Of a stretch of DNA of 21,942 bases, positions 21,796 to 21,942 are shown piece after piece. The stretch is from Thermoplasmata archaeon (GTDB lineage Archaea; Thermoplasmatota; Thermoplasmata; Lutacidiplasmatales; UBA184), in contig JASHQN010000035.1 in the NCBI GenBank assembly GCA_030039135.1, positions 1-21,942 on the forward strand. The letters are read 5' to 3'. The notes beneath the pieces were generated by a model. It was given only the letters and a program-made list of their open reading frames with translations. It was not told where the DNA came from and ran no database searches. The position numbers and the translations under genes were made by a program. Each line of letters starts with the position of its first letter. The stretch's first letter is position 1.

Positions 21796-21942
21796 GTGCT
21801 CGAGTACACGGGGATCCGGGTGCGGGACCTGGACCGCTCGCTGCGGTTCTACACGGAGGGACTGGGCCTGCGAGCGGGCCCGAAGGGACGGATGGCGGCC
21901 GGAGGTATCTGGCAGGAGTTGCACGATCCGGACTCCGGGGCG
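21796..21942 (+). CDS. VOC-superfamily (glyoxalase/bleomycin-resistance-like) protein, N-terminal fragment
   Basis: The open frame runs from a GTG at 21796 to the window edge (49 codons). It reads LEYTGIRVRDLDRSLRFYTE and then GLGLRAGPKGRMAAGG, followed by IWQELHDPDSG. The V-x-D-L-x-R-S-x-x-F-Y-T-x-x-L-G-L pattern is the standard opening of vicinal oxygen chelate proteins. In these a beta-alpha-beta-beta-beta module binds a divalent metal. The glutamate in WQELHDP is at the position of a typical metal ligand. The rest of the gene lies outside, so the substrate cannot be judged. The GTG start is supported by the TATA-like box at leaderless distance. Confidence 0.8.
   Translation, partial: MLEYTGIRVRDLDRSLRFYTEGLGLRAGPKGRMAAGGIWQELHDPDSGA

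Noticed and set aside
1..21942. CRISPR arrays, insertion sequences, integrases, toxin-antitoxin or defence genes
   Set aside because: I looked for regularly spaced direct repeats, transposase motifs and small two-gene modules, and saw none. The window reads as core metabolic DNA, not as a mobile island.

Overview
The window is high-GC DNA that is almost certainly archaeal. Many transcription units start with an A/T-rich TATA-like box about 25-32 nt upstream of the start codon and little room for a leader, as expected for archaeal leaderless promoters. It also carries a tRNA-Trp(CCA) gene with an intron at the canonical archaeal position 37/38. Gene content (ferredoxin-dependent 2-oxoacid oxidoreductase, group 3b-type [NiFe] hydrogenase, formate-tetrahydrofolate ligase) and GC suggest an uncultivated, probably heterotrophic or fermentative Thermoplasmatota-like euryarchaeon. 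That lineage call is an inference, not a proof.

Layout. (1) 1-2660, minus strand: an Fe3+/B12/haem-type ABC importer (anchored binding protein, FecCD permease, ATPase cut by the window edge). It sits behind a TATA box and a 16-bp imperfect palindrome that looks like a metal-repressor operator. (2) 2810-2973: intron-containing tRNA-Trp. (3) 3031-3444, minus: a cysteine-rich DsrE/SaoD-like protein. (4) 3661-6438, plus: a four-gene 2-oxoacid:ferredoxin oxidoreductase operon (ferredoxin, alpha, beta, gamma) with ATGA overlaps throughout. Its motifs are closest to the branched-chain (VOR) type. (5) 6811-9509, plus: branched-chain aminotransferase translationally coupled to a long-form, bacterial-type malic enzyme. 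(6) 9576-11001: a helical protein of unknown function divergent from a two-CBS-domain protein. (7) 11054-13070, minus: HypC, an EamA-type transporter and a DUF6390-like protein. (8) 13158-18519, minus: a seven-gene hydrogenase operon in transcription order: Fe-S beta subunit, cNMP-binding-fold protein, FAD/NAD(P) subunit, small subunit, large subunit, maturation protease, short HypA-like protein. (9) 18692-20326, plus: formate-tetrahydrofolate ligase, divergent from the hydrogenase. (10) 20362-21597, minus: an MFS transporter. (11) 21796 to the edge, plus: start of a VOC/glyoxalase-fold gene.

How it may fit together (inference). The aminotransferase turns branched-chain amino acids into 2-oxoacids, and the VOR-like enzyme oxidises these to acyl-CoA with reduced ferredoxin. 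Malic enzyme makes NAD(P)H, and the group 3b hydrogenase exchanges NAD(P)H with H2. Formate-tetrahydrofolate ligase links formate to folate C1 metabolism. HypC, the HypA-like protein, the endopeptidase and possibly DUF6390 serve hydrogenase maturation. HypB, HypD, HypE and HypF are not in the window and must lie elsewhere. I found no CRISPR array, transposase, integrase or rRNA gene.
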